Below, in pieces: positions 23,880-34,869 of a stretch of 64,000 nt of DNA; position 1 is the stretch's first letter; every line of letters begins with the position of its first letter. The position numbers were made by a program, and so were the translations under genes. Source of the stretch: Heterocephalus glaber (lineage: Eukaryota > Chordata > Mammalia > Rodentia > Bathyergidae); the NCBI RefSeq assembly GCF_000247695.1, contig NW_004624733.1, positions 2,531,976-2,595,975 of the forward strand, read 5' to 3'. Below the pieces are notes generated by a model. That model was not told the origin of the DNA. It saw only the letters and a list, made by a program, of their open reading frames with translations, and searched no databases.

Positions 23880-24800
23880 AGACTAACCTACGGGGTGTCT
23901 TGGATGTCAAACAGGCATCTCTCTAAATTAACCTATCCAAACAACCTCTTCAGTTCACCTAGCCCTCAAAACCTACTAATTTTACAATCTTTTTCATTTC
24001 GGCTCATGGTAATTCTACTTTACCTAATACCTACCCACAATCCATAAGAGCAATCCTCTTTTTTCCCATACACATTCCATATCCAGTTCAATCATGACTA
24101 TTCAATGCTCAAAACATACTCAGAATTTGGCCAATTATCTCTTATTACCTCTTAATACCTTTGTCTCTCTCTTGGACTACTACACTGGCCTCTTCAATTG
24201 GTCTCTCTGGTTACACTTCCCATTTATAATCTATGTAACCTCCAGAATTACCCAATAAAAACATAACTCAGTCAAATTATATCATACTATCATTTTCTTT
24301 AATGCTTTCCACATTATTCAGAGTAAGAGCCAAAGTTACTACAGGGATCTGTAATGATCTTGTTTTCCCTTTATGCAATCAACATACAGTGGCTTCAGAG
24401 TCTTTAAATGGCTATCCCTACTCCTAGATGACTCTTCGTTTACCTACACATCTAAATCCCTCCCCTCCTTCCAGTGTTTACTCAAATGTTCCCTTTTCTG
24501 TGATGTTTTCTGTGATTCATAGTTTGCTTGGCACACCCTACTTCTTTTGCAACACTGTTTTTCAGTAGTATTTCTTTTTTTTTTTTTTTTTGGTACCAGG
24601 GATCGAACTTGGGTCCTTGAGCTTGCACAGCAGGTGGCAAAACCACTGAGCAAAATCCCCAGCCCTCTCTGTAGTATTTCTTAATATGTTTTAACTGTCT
24701 TTTACCACCATATCTCCCCTCCACAGAAATCTATGGTACTGATTTCTGTCTGTTTTGTTCACATCTAAATTCTTAACAGTTATAATAATGCCTGATAAAA
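23880..24800 (+). mobile_element. Ancient L2-like LINE 3' region
   Basis: The segment has the pyrimidine-rich L2-type pattern: 'ctcttggactactacactgg', 'cagagtaagagccaaagtta', 'tactcaaatgttcccttttc', then 'gtctgttttgttcacatcta' and 'ataatgcctgataaa'. A young ID (24577-24668) interrupts it. The family name is from memory and should be checked. Confidence 0.55.
24577..24668 (-). mobile_element. ID SINE (GGACC subtype)
   Basis: Minus-strand ID with a 17-18 base A-tail. It reads GGGCTGGGGATTTTGCTCAG, CCACCTGCTGTGCAAGCTCA and GGACCC. The duplications CAGTAGTATTTCTT and CTGTAGTATTTCTT lie at 24563 and 24669. Confidence 0.93.
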
Positions 24801-25377
24801 AGAAGACCCCTTGATAAAAATATGTACTTCTACTACAATACATTATGTGTATTTTGGGAAACTTTGTGTTCTGCAAAATCACGCATTAAAAATAGCTGAG
24901 GAAGAAAATAGGATTAAAACAGACCACTGAATCTATCCAACTCTGTAAGCTGAGACTTAATAAAAATATTAATTGAAAACTGAGAAGATGGCTAGAATCT
25001 CCTAAACAGGAAGATCAAATAGAGCTAAAGGCTACCTCAGAATACACATCAAAGGCAAAAACGGCAGAAATGTTTGTTTGCTGGAAGTGCAGAGACAATG
25101 TAGGTAGTAGGCTTCTATTAGGCTTTGAAGAAGTATGCCCCTCATAAGGCAAAAGCTTTACAATAGTATTAATAGGAGCTCTGCCTGAACACCCAAGTTG
25201 AGGAATTTTTTTTGTTTTGGTTTAAGATTCAAACTTTGTTCCTGTTACTTCAACCACCCATACCTAGAAAAAAAAAGTACAGATGAACCAACATAACTTC
25301 CATACTACTCTAGCAGTAGTTCTTATTTATTTATTAGCCAAGAAGTATCACAGGAACATATAAAAGAACAGACTATT

Positions 25378-25458
25378 TTTCTGAGGGGTGCCAAGGACTG
25401 AACCAAGACCCTCACACATGCTAGGCACGTGCTTGACCATAAGCCATGTCCCCTCCCT
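25378..25458 (-). mobile_element. Old ID-type SINE relic
   Basis: In reverse it shows GGGGACATGGCTTATGGTCA, GCACGTGCCTAGCATGTGTG and GGTTCAGTCC. It is an older ID-like sequence without a clear tail. Confidence 0.65.
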
Positions 25459-25660
25459 AGGCTCTACTTTTTCAATAAATGAAATGGTTTCTTTAGCTTA
25501 AAATAACTGTAAAGGTACAATACAAATACGAAAAAATAAGAAACATGTTTATTACAAATTATGTATCGTGATTCTAGTAAATGCCAAGTAAGTATAGATT
25601 AAGTACTATACCTAAAAATACCGAATAAATACTTCAACCATTTTAAAAGCCAATACTTAC

Positions 25661-25782
25661 AGAAATTTCAGGGTTTGAAAGCTCATATAAAAGTTTTTTG
25701 GCATCAATAACTGCTTCATATAACCTCAGATATTGTCCATCACTAGCTACAAAGCACGCACTAGGAGAGTTGCAGTATGCAC
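25661..25782 (-). CDS. DMXL1: DMXL1 coding exon 13
   Basis: This exon has 122 bases, phase 1 to 0. It encodes AYCNSPSACFVASDGQYLRL and then YEAVIDAKKLL, a WD-type strand pair (ACFVASDGQYLRLYEA). It is separated from exon 12 by only a 90-bp intron. The donor is GTAAGT. Confidence 0.9.
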
Positions 25783-25872
25783 CTATAATGAATTTTCAAA
25801 CATTTAAAATATAACCTTTTAGTAATAATGTCAGAAAATTGAAATTACTAAACTAAAAATCAGAATGCTTAC

Positions 25873-26557
25873 CTAGACAGTAACTGGGTATAAGAGCAGG
25901 GAGCCATGCCACATTGGAAAAGGCAGAAACGTGAAGAGAATTAATCCGGGCAAGCTCAGACACTCCTCCAGAAAAAGACAGTGGCCCGACAGGGTCAACC
26001 CTCCAAAGAATAAGCTCACTATAAACTGCATTGGGATCCTGAAATGCCATATCAATGGTACTTTTACTTTGTTGTGTCAAAGAACATTCTTCAATATTTA
26101 TAATATCATGAGGTTGCTTTTGGTTATCATCATCTGGTGTCCTTAATGCGTTATGGTGTGATGTTGTCAGTAATAATGGTAATACTGAGTGGCAAGCTAA
26201 ATCATTCAGATGAAAACGATGACCACAATATCTGGATTTGTGAGAAATACTAAGAACTGTAGAAAAAGCAGATTCCTCAGCAAAACTGACCAGCCACTGA
26301 TTCAGAGAACCATCAGCATGCTTTGAAATCATCATAACATTAGGAGTAAAAATACTTAATTTTAAACTATTAGATGATTTACTGTGTCCAGAAGAGATAA
26401 GCATTGATGTAGAACGAGTGAGACCAGAAGGTTTTTGTTTCCCTTGCTGAATAGCCAAGTCAACATTCTTGGTACAGGCATACATTACAATGCTTTTACA
26501 GAGAGAGTTTGCATCACCTGTAGGGAAAGCTACAGGAATTCTGGAAACAAAGGACAC
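25873..26557 (-). CDS. DMXL1: DMXL1 coding exon 12
   Basis: This is a large 685-base exon, phase 0 to 1, 228 codons. It includes VSFVSRIPVAFPTGDANSL, the blade NVMMISKHADGSLNQWLVSF, a histidine-containing stretch (HKSRYCGHRFHLNDLACHS), and YSELILWRVDPVGPLSFSG. The acceptor is TTAATTTTAG and the donor is GTAAGC. No stop or frameshift is seen. Confidence 0.95.
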
Positions 26558-26659
26558 CTAAAATTAAGAAACTGAGTATTAGAATATATGAATTATACCG
26601 AGATATTACAAACAGTACCCAAACAGGAAGTAACTCTATAAAGATCATAATAATAGTAC

Positions 26660-26913
26660 CTGTACTTGACGAAACATACTAGGCTGGTATTCATCCAGCC
26701 AATCTACATGCCAAACTAGTAAAGAACCATCCATGGGATGAATACTGAAAAGCATGTCTGCATTTTTACTCCATTCAGACAGGAGCACTTCGATCTGATG
26801 ATCAATGGCAGCTGATGGTAATGGTGCAAAACTTGAGTTTGGTACCATTTTATCTCCACCCAATTCCTTCTTTTCATGATTTATGTTCAAATCATCAACA
26901 CTGTCATCCATTT
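26660..26913 (-). CDS. DMXL1: DMXL1 coding exon 11
   Basis: This exon has 254 bases, phase 1 to 0. An acidic start (MDDSVDDLNINHEKKE) leads into IDHQIEVLLSEWSKNADMLF and then SIHPMDGSLLVWHVDWLDEY, a well-formed WD blade. The acceptor is TTTTCCTTATAG and the donor is GTACTA, a slightly weak but valid GT site. Confidence 0.92.
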
Positions 26914-27064
26914 CTATAAGGAAAAGAATGAATACAAATAAATACAATCAAGCTATTACTACAAACTAAGAAATAGCTTTATAAAATTTTTAAAAATTTA
27001 TATAATGATTTATTAATCTAGGTAAAAATATATTATCACACCTCTTTAAAAAAATCCCCATCTT

Positions 27065-27149
27065 GGGGCCAGGGATTTAGCTCAGTGGTTCCGCCACCTG
27101 GCTCAGAAGCGCAATGTCCCGAGTTCAATCCCCAGTACAAAAAAAAAAA
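27065..27149 (+). mobile_element. ID SINE (GGTCC-related)
   Basis: GGGGCCAGGGATTTAGCTCA, then CCGCCACCTGGCTCAGAAGC and a long A-tail. The duplications AAAAATCCCCATCTT and AAAAATCCCAATCTT lie at 27050 and 27150. Confidence 0.95.
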
Positions 27150-28189
27150 AAAAATCCCAATCTTTATACCTTTCCCTCAACTCTTGTTTAGGAATATAAA
27201 GCCTTTCTTAAAAGAGACATTTAAAAAATGTTTTGACTGCTCATCAGATTAAAAAACAGCAAGTCAAGACACTCAAATCTATAAGAAAAAAGAAAAACAG
27301 AAAAATAAGTCAAAGGAGGATATGAAGAGCCAGCCACAGAAGATATTAATTAAAAGATATCCACTCATTCTGTTCAATTTGTGTCAAGAAAATACAAAGT
27401 AAAACAGATGCCATTTTCTCCTTGTCAACTGGCAAGAAAGTTATATAAGGAAAAGATTTAGTGTTAAAAAGAGTATTTAAACTTGGAGAAAGTAAAAACT
27501 TACTGGTGGGCGATTTGTCACTTGTTGATATTTAAAACCTATATACTCACTGGTAATTTCATGTATGCTAGGTATGCTACAGAAAACATCACACAAAGAT
27601 GAAAAGATGTGTCATGGTACCAATATTAGTATAATGAAAAGGCTATTTTAAATCAACTTAAATGTCTATCAATAGAGGAATTGAAGGTTTCTCTTGGACA
27701 TGGAATATTAAAGATTATAAGATGGAAAACTCCCCACTATTTGATTTAAACAAGTTGTAGGACATTACTTTTGTATAAAAATGAATACCTATACTATAAC
27801 TTCTGTATACTCATGTTCACAGAAAAGAAAGCAATCTGGAAGAACACTCACCAAACATAACCACATAGAAAGTTTACCCCTTTCTGTATAGCTCTTATTT
27901 AATGATAACAAACTCTTGCAATTAAAACAAGACTTTTAAAAATCCAACTCATCTATGAGTCACACACTTTAACAGAGATGATCACCCACACACCGCAGCT
28001 TGATATTTCCGAGTCTTTACCTCAGAGAGGCTATCTAGATGAGGACCATATAGGGCTCTGTGACTATTTGGTACCAATGCAATGTGAATGGAAGGATACA
28101 TATCAGTTCTGAGTCAAGGCTTAGAAACAGTTACTCCTCCTCCTCTCTCTACACCAAAGGCAAAGCTGAATGCAGATGAGTTTAAGGTC

Positions 28190-28325
28190 CTTCAATGTAC
28201 ATAGATATCACCTAGAAAATCTATTATATTGTAATACTGAGTAGACCTGCTGAGTAGATCTGTGTGGAGCCTGCAATTACACATTTCTAAAGAGCTCCCA
28301 GGAAATGCGAATATTGCAAATCAAC
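28190..28325 (+). repeat. MER5-like relic
   Basis: 'catagatatcacctagaaaa', 'tctgtgtggagcctgcaatt' and 'catttctaaagagctcccag' follow the MER5A pattern, strongly diverged. Confidence 0.55.
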
Positions 28326-28349
28326 AGAAAGTCATTTAAGAAGAAGATC

Positions 28350-28433
28350 CTGGGGCGGGGATGCAGCCCAATGTCTTCTTGCCTGCCTGGCAAATGAGAG
28401 ATCCTGAGTTCAATCCTGGTACCAAAAAAAAAT
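28350..28433 (+). mobile_element. ID SINE, diverged
   Basis: It reads TGGGGCGGGGATGCAGCCCA, TTGCCTGCCTGGCAAATGAG and AGTTCAATCCTGGTACC with an A-tail. The A box region is altered (GCAGCCCAATG). Confidence 0.85.
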
Positions 28434-28550
28434 AATAAATAAAAAGAACAAGGTCCTGGAGCTTATAAAACCATAAGGAAGGAGAGCCCTGAGTTCTTGA
28501 ATCTCCATATGGAAAAAATCTACTTGGAACAGGAATAACTTTATCAGACT

Positions 28551-28632
28551 TTTTGGGGGGGACTGGGGATCAAACTCGGGTCCTTGTGCTTGCGAGGAAG
28601 GTGGCAGAACCATTGAGCTAAATCCCTGGCCG
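28551..28632 (-). mobile_element. ID SINE (GGACC-type middle)
   Basis: Minus-strand ID. GGCCAGGGATTTAGCTCAAT leads to CCACCTTCCTCGCAAGCACA, then GGACCCGAGTTTGATCCCCA. The probable duplication is TTTATCAGACT / TATATCAGATT. Confidence 0.88.
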
Positions 28633-28773
28633 GCTATATCAGATTATTAAATGAGCTAATTCATATTTGCATTATCTCATTGCAATTTTTTGTTCTGAAA
28701 AGTTTTATCCTAACATAAAAACTGCTGATATTTGAACAAAACCTCCGAACTTTTATTCTTTTTAAAGGTTTAC

Positions 28774-28986
28774 CTTCATCAGATTTTACATCTGCTTGAT
28801 TAGAGTCTTCTGCACTGGTTTCAGAAGATGGTTGTTCAAAACTTTTTCTAAGTTGCTGTATAAAGACTTCCATGGACAAAGTAAAGTGCAGCTCTTTGTT
28901 GTTTAACCAATGTACCACAAAAGGCCCACTCTTGTCTTCATTTTCACTTAAACTCAGAGATGAAATAGATGGAAGAAGTGGAATAT
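28774..28986 (-). CDS. DMXL1: DMXL1 coding exon 10
   Basis: This exon has 213 bases, phase 1 to 1. It begins DIPLLPSISSLSLSENEDKS and continues GPFVVHWLNNKELHFTLSME, then an acidic serine-rich segment (SSETSAEDSNQADVKSDE). The acceptor is CTTTTCTTTGTAG and the donor is GTAAAC. Confidence 0.9.
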
Positions 28987-29324
28987 CTACAAAGAAAAGA
29001 TTATAAAATTTAAATTTTCACCATTCTAGCATACTATTTTCATTATTATCTATTACATAATTATCTTTTGTCGGGGAAAGAATTTTCCTACTTTTTAATT
29101 TAACTAAATATTTTGAGTTTTTCAACATTAGTTTTTAGAGTAGATTTAAGTTCACAGAACAACTGAAAGGTAAGCAACAATCACACACTCTGTTCCCGCT
29201 CATGTGCCACACCTCCCCACTGTGACATCCCACCTCCACAGAGGCAATCAGCTTGTGCTTGTGAAATATATAATTGGGCAGGGGATAAACATTCATCAAA
29301 TAATTATACTAAGGAACACACACA

Positions 29325-29470
29325 TAATAAACAGCAGCTCTTAGATTGGATACATTAGAACTTGCCTCTAATAGAAGGGACAGAAGAAAGGTATTTTTGA
29401 ATCTTCTCCTTTACTATCTATCTCATGGAATTTTTTCTACTCGTGTCAAACAACAGGTACATTGTATGAA
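29325..29470 (+). repeat. Unnamed dispersed repeat, copy A
   Basis: 'cagcagctcttagattggat', 'attagaacttgcctctaata' and 'caacaggtacattgtatgaa' match, with changes, the stretch at 33910-34055. I could not assign it to a family. Confidence 0.6.
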
Positions 29471-29515
29471 CAGATAATTCAGGGGATTTATCTTTTCTTT
29501 TAAAAAGTAGATTTT

Positions 29516-29664
29516 AACTGGGCATGGTGGTGCATGCCTGTGATCCCAGCACTCAGGAGGCTGACAGAAGAGGATCACCACATATTTAACACCAGCCTAG
29601 GGTACATAGTGAGTTCAAGGCCAGCCATGACTTTAAAGTGAGACCCTGTCTCAAAAATAAACAG
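29516..29664 (+). mobile_element. B1-type SINE
   Basis: It contains 'actgggcatggtggtgcatg', 'cctgtgatcccagcactcag', 'gagttcaaggccagccatga' and 'gagaccctgtctcaaaaata', the 7SL-derived B1/Alu pattern, with a duplicated segment in the right part. Confidence 0.9.
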
Positions 29665-29969
29665 ATTTTAAAAAGTACACCCATCAGCAATATACTGTCA
29701 CAACTGATAAGCCTACACTCACTCATCACTACCATCCAGAGTCCAAGGTTTAGCTTACAGTTTATGTTCTATGGGTATGGATAAATTTATACATACTACA
29801 TTTATCTTTAAACTTCTAAAATACATATTTTATTTTACCTGCAAATAAATTTCCAATAAGATGTTTGCCACTATTATTAATAGTAAGAGATTTAAGTATT
29901 AAATTTAACCTACTTATTACAGAGGAGTTAAAATTATACATTTTGAGTCATCAGTGTAATTTAACTATA

Positions 29970-30111
29970 CAGTGGTACCTCAGTTCACTAACTTAAGTCT
30001 TTCCACGATTCTGGTCACAAAATTTGTTCCATGTTGCACCCAGAATCATGGGATGAAATCTGCAGCCAGAATCATGGAGAGAATTAAAGTTTGTGAACTG
30101 AGGTGCCACTG
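29970..30111. mobile_element. Palindromic MITE with TA target duplication
   Basis: A 142-bp element bounded by TA on each side. Its ends are inverted: CAGTGGTACCTCAGTTCAC at left and the complement of GTGAACTGAGGTGCCACTG at right, extending to about 25 bp with two or three differences. An inner pair (CCACGATTCTGG and CCAGAATCATGG) extends the hairpin. TA flanks and a CAGTGG terminus suggest a non-autonomous Tc1/mariner or pogo/Tigger-like DNA transposon. It has no coding capacity. Confidence 0.85.
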
Positions 30112-31465
30112 TATATGTTTTCTTTAATCCTGAAAAACTTCTCATGAAGAAACATTTCTATAATCCTAGATATGCTAAAAGGAATGTCTTAACATATTTT
30201 GGTAAAAATAAAAACATACAGTGGAAAATACCATCATCATTAAAGTCAAAGGAACTAGTGACATATACCTCTCTATAGCAACAATTTTTTAACTTAACAG
30301 ACTGACATATTAACTTCTTTAATGATCTACCCATCTAAGATAGGTTACTGCATATTTATTAGCATCAAGATTGATGTTAGAAGGTAAGAAATTGAGGTTC
30401 CCTTTTCATGTACATGGAAAAAAATCAAGAGAGATCACAGCTAAAAAGAAATCGTTCCTTAGTATCATACTTGATAAAACTGCTAAATTAAGGATAGTGA
30501 GGTACATATCTAGTCAGCTATTACAAATGATAATCCCTAACTACTAGAGGTAAAGAAAAGTTCAACTCTATCATATTAGATCAAAACTCAACCATGTTGA
30601 TATATGCTGAAGTGCAAAGGCTGGAGTGAATTCAAGGAATATAAACAATTTATTCCAAAATAATTCTACTTTTTAAGAGTATTATAAATTATCAGTTCAT
30701 ACAATGTGCCTATTTTTAGACACCAATTGAAAGAATACTATGAGATAAATAGTAAAGAAGATAAAAGAATCTTTCTCCTGTCTCTTCTACTAGAAGCAAG
30801 TTCTAATATATCTAATCTAATAGCTGCTATCTATTACCTGTATATTTCTTAGAACAATTATTTGATAAATGTTTATTTATCCACTACCTGATTACGTATT
30901 TCACAAGAGCAAGCTGATACCTTATTGATTGCTACTGTACCTCTAGTTCCTACACTGGCATAGATCAAACATTTAATAAGAACCTTGAAAGGTTGAACTG
31001 CCAATCTTACTGTTTCTGGATGGATACAAAGCAGTGCCAGGGTTTGAGAGGATACTTCAAGAAGCCATGGGTAAGATTTTCTCATATTTGACTTATGATC
31101 AACGCAGATGAAATCAGCAATTCTTTCAGAAGACCACAGCCTGACTGTTAAGTACACAAGAAGGAGTATGGCTTTTGCCAGAAGCATTCTAACTAAAAGG
31201 AAACTAAAAACTCTTTTGTGTCCAACCTCACTCAAAGAATTTGATTAATGCCATTTAAAAAATTTATTAGTACATATTTGTAGTACATACTGTTTACACT
31301 CCTTGTGTGGAGATGGTACATGTACAATGACATTTGCATGGGAATAATCCAGAAACTAGAACTGAAAGAGCATGTTCTTAGGAGCTCCTCTCCAATGGCT
31401 ATTCCCACTGACAGAGAAATAAACGAAAATATATCTAAGAGCTGTGCTTAAGAAATACATCATCT

Positions 31466-31600
31466 AGGGCCAGGCATGGTGGAGCCTGTCTGTAATCCCA
31501 GCACTTAGGAGGCTGAGGCAGGAGGAATGCCTTAAGTTCAAATCTTGCCTGGGTGAATTCAAGACCAACCTGAACTGCATAATGAGATCCTGACTCAAAG
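31466..31600 (+). mobile_element. B1-type SINE
   Basis: 'gggccaggcatggtggagcc', 'tgtctgtaatcccagcactt', 'aggaggctgaggcaggagga' and 'aagaccaacctgaactgcat' give the B1 pattern. Its tail has grown into the adjoining simple repeat. Confidence 0.92.
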
Positions 31601-31615
31601 ACAGACAGACAGACA

Positions 31616-31654
<39 letters not shown>

Positions 31655-31657
31655 AGA
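31600..31657. repeat. (GACA)n(CA)n microsatellite
   Basis: A compound tract of five GACA units and about 15 CA units grown from the tail of the B1 at 31466. Confidence 0.95.
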
Positions 31658-31934
31658 AAAAAAGATAGATATCTAAAAACATCATTCCAACAGATCAAAT
31701 GAAGGAGAAAGAATTCCTCATAGAGGCCATTCTAGATGCTAACATTATTTCATTTTGATTCGCTCTGCATTTTCTTTAGTGGGCTATTCTTCAAAGAAAA
31801 GTTTTAGAGTTTTTCATATGGGAAACTAGTCAAGGAGAAGCCACACTGGAATTTAGGGCTCCTTTCTCAGTAATCCCTAACCTTTTTACATTAATGTACT
31901 TCAAGCTTTGTTTATTCTCATAATGCTGTCCTTT

Positions 31935-32030
31935 ATTTTTTTTCTTTTATATTTTGTGATGCTGAGGGTTCAACCTGGTTCCTCACACTTGCAAGGCAAC
32001 TGTTCTAACAATGAGCTACTTCCATTCCAA
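31935..32030 (-). mobile_element. Old ID-type SINE relic
   Basis: The reverse reading shows GGAAGTAGCTCATTGTTAGA, CAGTTGCCTTGCAAGTGTGA and GGTTGAACCCTCAGCATC, an old ID-like unit. Confidence 0.7.
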
Positions 32031-32160
32031 TACTGTCATTACTCAGCAGGAACCTTCAAAATTATTCCACTGGTCTTACAGGTAAGTTGTACTGTAATTA
32101 CTGTTGATACATGTTTTTGATAAAGGTGATGATCTTTCCCAAGCTTATATAATTTTTTAA

Positions 32161-33425
32161 ATTAAATTCTTTTATTGGTACATTGTAGGTATACAACACA
32201 ATTACATTTCTCATTGGGAATTGTACCTTTATATAATGCATCTTGGTTCTTATTTTTTCCCCATTCCTAGCCCTCCCTTCACATCCTCCACCCTTCCCTA
32301 TTTACAAAGACTTTATTTCCATTTTTTCCATTTCTCAGCATTTTTTCCTTTCCCTTCTTTCCTTTCCCTTGCCCCTCCCACTACCCCTACCCCTTTGGAC
32401 CTTTTCTTCCTATTTTACATTATCGATTATTCATTCTAATCATTGGTACATTTTAGATATACAATATAATGACATTCATCATTGGAAATTTGCACCTTTA
32501 CATAGTCTCTCTTGGTTCTTATTTTTCACCCTTGTCCAGCACTCTCTTCAACCCCTCCATTCCTCCCTATTTACAAATATTTTGTTCCTATTTTTCCATT
32601 TTCTCATATTAATCCCATTCTCTTCTATCCTTTCCCCTAGCTCTCCCACTTCCTTCCCCTTTGCCCCTTTGCTTCCTATTTCAAATTACCTATTATACAT
32701 CTAGTCCTTATTTACACTTTGTTTCTCACACCAGAGAAACTATTCGGAATTTATTCATGTGTGTCCTATTTATTTTACTTAAGAGTATTGCCTCAATGTG
32801 CATCCACTTAGCTATAAATGTCTCTAATTTCTCATTTTTCATGGCTGAGTAGTACTCCATTTTATAAAAAAAACCACATTTTCTTGATCCAGTCTCCAGT
32901 TGATGGGCATTTGGGCTGTTTCCAAGTTTTAGCTATTACAAACTGTGCTGCTATGAACATGGGCGCACATATATCACTGTGGTATGATTCTTTTAATTCT
33001 TTGGGGAAGATCTCCAGCAGTGGAATAGCGGGGTCAAACGGGACTTCCAGTCCTAGTTCTTTGAGGTATCTCCATACTGATCTCCACAGTGGTTGCATCA
33101 GTTTACACTCCCACCAGCAGTGGAGCAGGGTTCTTCTTTCCCCACAGCCCCACCAGCATTTGTTATTGGTTGATTTCATGATAGCAGCCATTCTTTCTGG
33201 AGTGAAGTGGAATCTCAGTGTTGTTTTCATTTGCATCTCTCAAATGACCAGTGATGTTGAACATTTTTTCATGTATTTATTTGCTGTTTCTACTTCCTTG
33301 TCTGAGAAATGTCTGTTCATTTCAGATGCCCATTTTAAGATTGGGTCTTTAAATTTGGGAGGTCTGATCTTTTTAAGTTCTTTATAGATTTGAGATAGTA
33401 GACCTTTGTCTGAGGAAGAGCAGGT
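32161..33425 (-). mobile_element. 5'-truncated L1, antisense copy
   Basis: This is a minus-strand L1 fragment of about 1.27 kb. The ORF2 C-terminal part is readable at 33236-32862 (TPERMAAIMKSTNNKCWWGC; KQPKCPSTGDWIKKMWF). The purine-rich 3' UTR, duplicated in tandem, lies at 32700-32174. The flanks TTATATAATTTTTTAA (32145-32160) and TTATATAATTTTTAA (33426-33440) are its target duplication. It runs in the same direction as DMXL1. Confidence 0.93.
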
Positions 33426-33488
33426 TTATATAATTTTTAATAAAGATAATTAAATATTGTCCCATTTACATATTTTGATTCATGAATT

Positions 33489-33575
33489 GTTTTTTTTTTT
33501 TGGTACTGGGGATTGAACTCAGGACCTTGCGCTTGTGAGGCAGGTGGTGGCACCACTGAGCTAAATCCCTGGCCC
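33489..33575 (-). mobile_element. ID SINE (GGTCC subtype)
   Basis: Minus-strand ID with an 11-13 base A-tail. CATGAATT lies on both sides (33481 and 33576). The body has GGGATTTAGCTCAGTGGTGC, CACCTGCCTCACAAGCGCAA and GGTCCTGAG. Confidence 0.95.
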
Positions 33576-33909
33576 CATGAATTCTTATAGAGCTATGATT
33601 GTTGTCAATCAAATAAAAACTACAAAGATCAAAAACACTTTTCATTCCTACCATAATAACCTCTATACTTCCACTTTGCAGGGCACTTCTCATTTTGATG
33701 AATAAAATTCTACTCAAGTAACTACTGGACTATACTTACTGCTACTACTTTGAAGGATGCAATACTGTAATTTCCAGCTATATAGAAATAGTTTATGCTT
33801 AACTGAAAGTTAAGAATATTCCACAGGATGCAAAAACTCATCAATAGTGATTATCTTCTAGTGAGAGGGACTAAAGTGAGACAGAATAAACTAGGGTATG
33901 TATAGGTAA

Positions 33910-34055
33910 TACACAGAAGCTCTTGGACTGGATGTATTAGAACTTGCTCTAACAGAAAGGAAAAGAGGAAGATTCTTTTATCTTTTCTTTGACCATTTAC
34001 TTACTATGGTAGTCTTTCTACTGTTGTCTACCAACAGAAACACTGCATGAAATTT
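33910..34055 (+). repeat. Unnamed dispersed repeat, copy B
   Basis: 'cagaagctcttggactggat', 'attagaacttgctctaacag' and 'caacagaaacactgcatgaa' align with copy A at 29325-29470 in the same orientation and order. Confidence 0.6.
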
Positions 34056-34700
34056 GACCTCTAGCTCATCTTAATTCCTGTCACTTCTTTACAGATAGCA
34101 TTTATGTGTAAATATTTTAAAATTTTTTTCAAGAAATATTACAAGGTTCTATTTTGAATGTCTCAATTGTGATCACTGGGTTTTATACTCACAGAAAATA
34201 TTTACTAAAGTGATAAAGACTTCAATCTCCAAATTCAGAGACTCAGATATTTAGAACTTTCAGTCTACTAATACATATTTGACTACAGAAATAAGTTTCT
34301 TAATTTTTCCAGTTACAACTTTTATAAATTTCTTATCTCTCTGAGTCCAAAGATCAAGTGTCAAACACTGATGTTATATTAATAACTATGAAATAATCAT
34401 AAAATACTACTTCTGTGACATTAACCTCTACTAGGTAATAGCTTAAATTTCAATTTTTGAATAAACTAATAGTAAGTCTCAATAACTTATCAGGATCTTA
34501 TGCATAAACCAATTCATGGCCTTAAAATGCAAAAAACAACCAAAATAACAACAAAAAATGGAAACAAGTGATCTGGATGCAAGGAAAACTGGCAAAGTCA
34601 CCTCCAAATTTGACATATTCAAAAACTAAAAGAATAGTTTATTTATTGTAGAATTAACCCACTCAATTTCAAAACTCCATTTTGAGGGCTCCTTTCTTAC

Positions 34701-34869
34701 CTGTGGCTGGGTTAATACTGGCTGCAATATGGAAGTGGCAGAGGGCATTGGCGTGCAGTGGAGTGCTCCTGTGGACATGGTGTGGGTCCTGCTGATGAGG
34801 CAGGTAGCCGGTATGTGCTACAAGTGCCAGTGACCTCCTCCGGCCTCTGCGAAAATGTCTAAGGTTTAC
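34701..34869 (-). CDS. DMXL1: DMXL1 coding exon 9
   Basis: This exon has 169 bases, phase 0 to 1. It encodes VNLRHFRRGRRRSLALVAHT, a basic cluster, and then the histidine-rich HQQDPHHVHRSTPLHANALC followed by HFHIAASINPAT. The His-rich linker sits between WD blades. The acceptor is TTATTCACACAG and the donor is GTAAGA. Confidence 0.92.

Larger units (their letters stand above)
22885..25660 (-). other. DMXL1: DMXL1 intron 13
   Basis: This 2.8-kb intron contains a tandem ID pair (23020-23195), another ID (23396), an L2-like LINE piece (about 23880-24800) interrupted by an ID, and an old ID relic (25378). Positions 24800-25370 show nothing recognised. Confidence 0.8.
26914..28773 (-). other. 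DMXL1: DMXL1 intron 10
   Basis: This 1.9-kb intron contains three IDs (27065, 28350 and 28551) and a MER5-like relic (28190-28325). Positions 27165-28190 show nothing recognised. Confidence 0.8.
28987..34700 (-). other. DMXL1: DMXL1 intron 9
   Basis: This 5.7-kb intron holds a B1 (29516), a MITE (29970), a B1 with a microsatellite (31466), an old ID relic (31935), an antisense L1 (32161) and a young ID (33489). A diverged repeat pair lies at 29325 and 33910. Positions 30120-31430 and 34060-34700 show little: at most a weak L2-like stretch at 30900-30990. Confidence 0.8.

Noticed and set aside
30873..31235. A 120-residue minus-strand open frame in intron 9
   Set aside because: No splice sites in phase with the neighbouring exons, no recognisable domain, and the exon 9 to exon 10 junction is already complete without it.
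31600..31657. Short regular repeat that might suggest an array such as CRISPR
   Set aside because: It is a (GACA)n(CA)n microsatellite from a SINE tail; there are no spacers, and the genome is eukaryotic.
32221..32704. Overlapping open frames rich in Phe, Pro and Ser
   Set aside because: They are the pyrimidine-rich complement of a purine-rich L1 3' UTR, not a protein gene.
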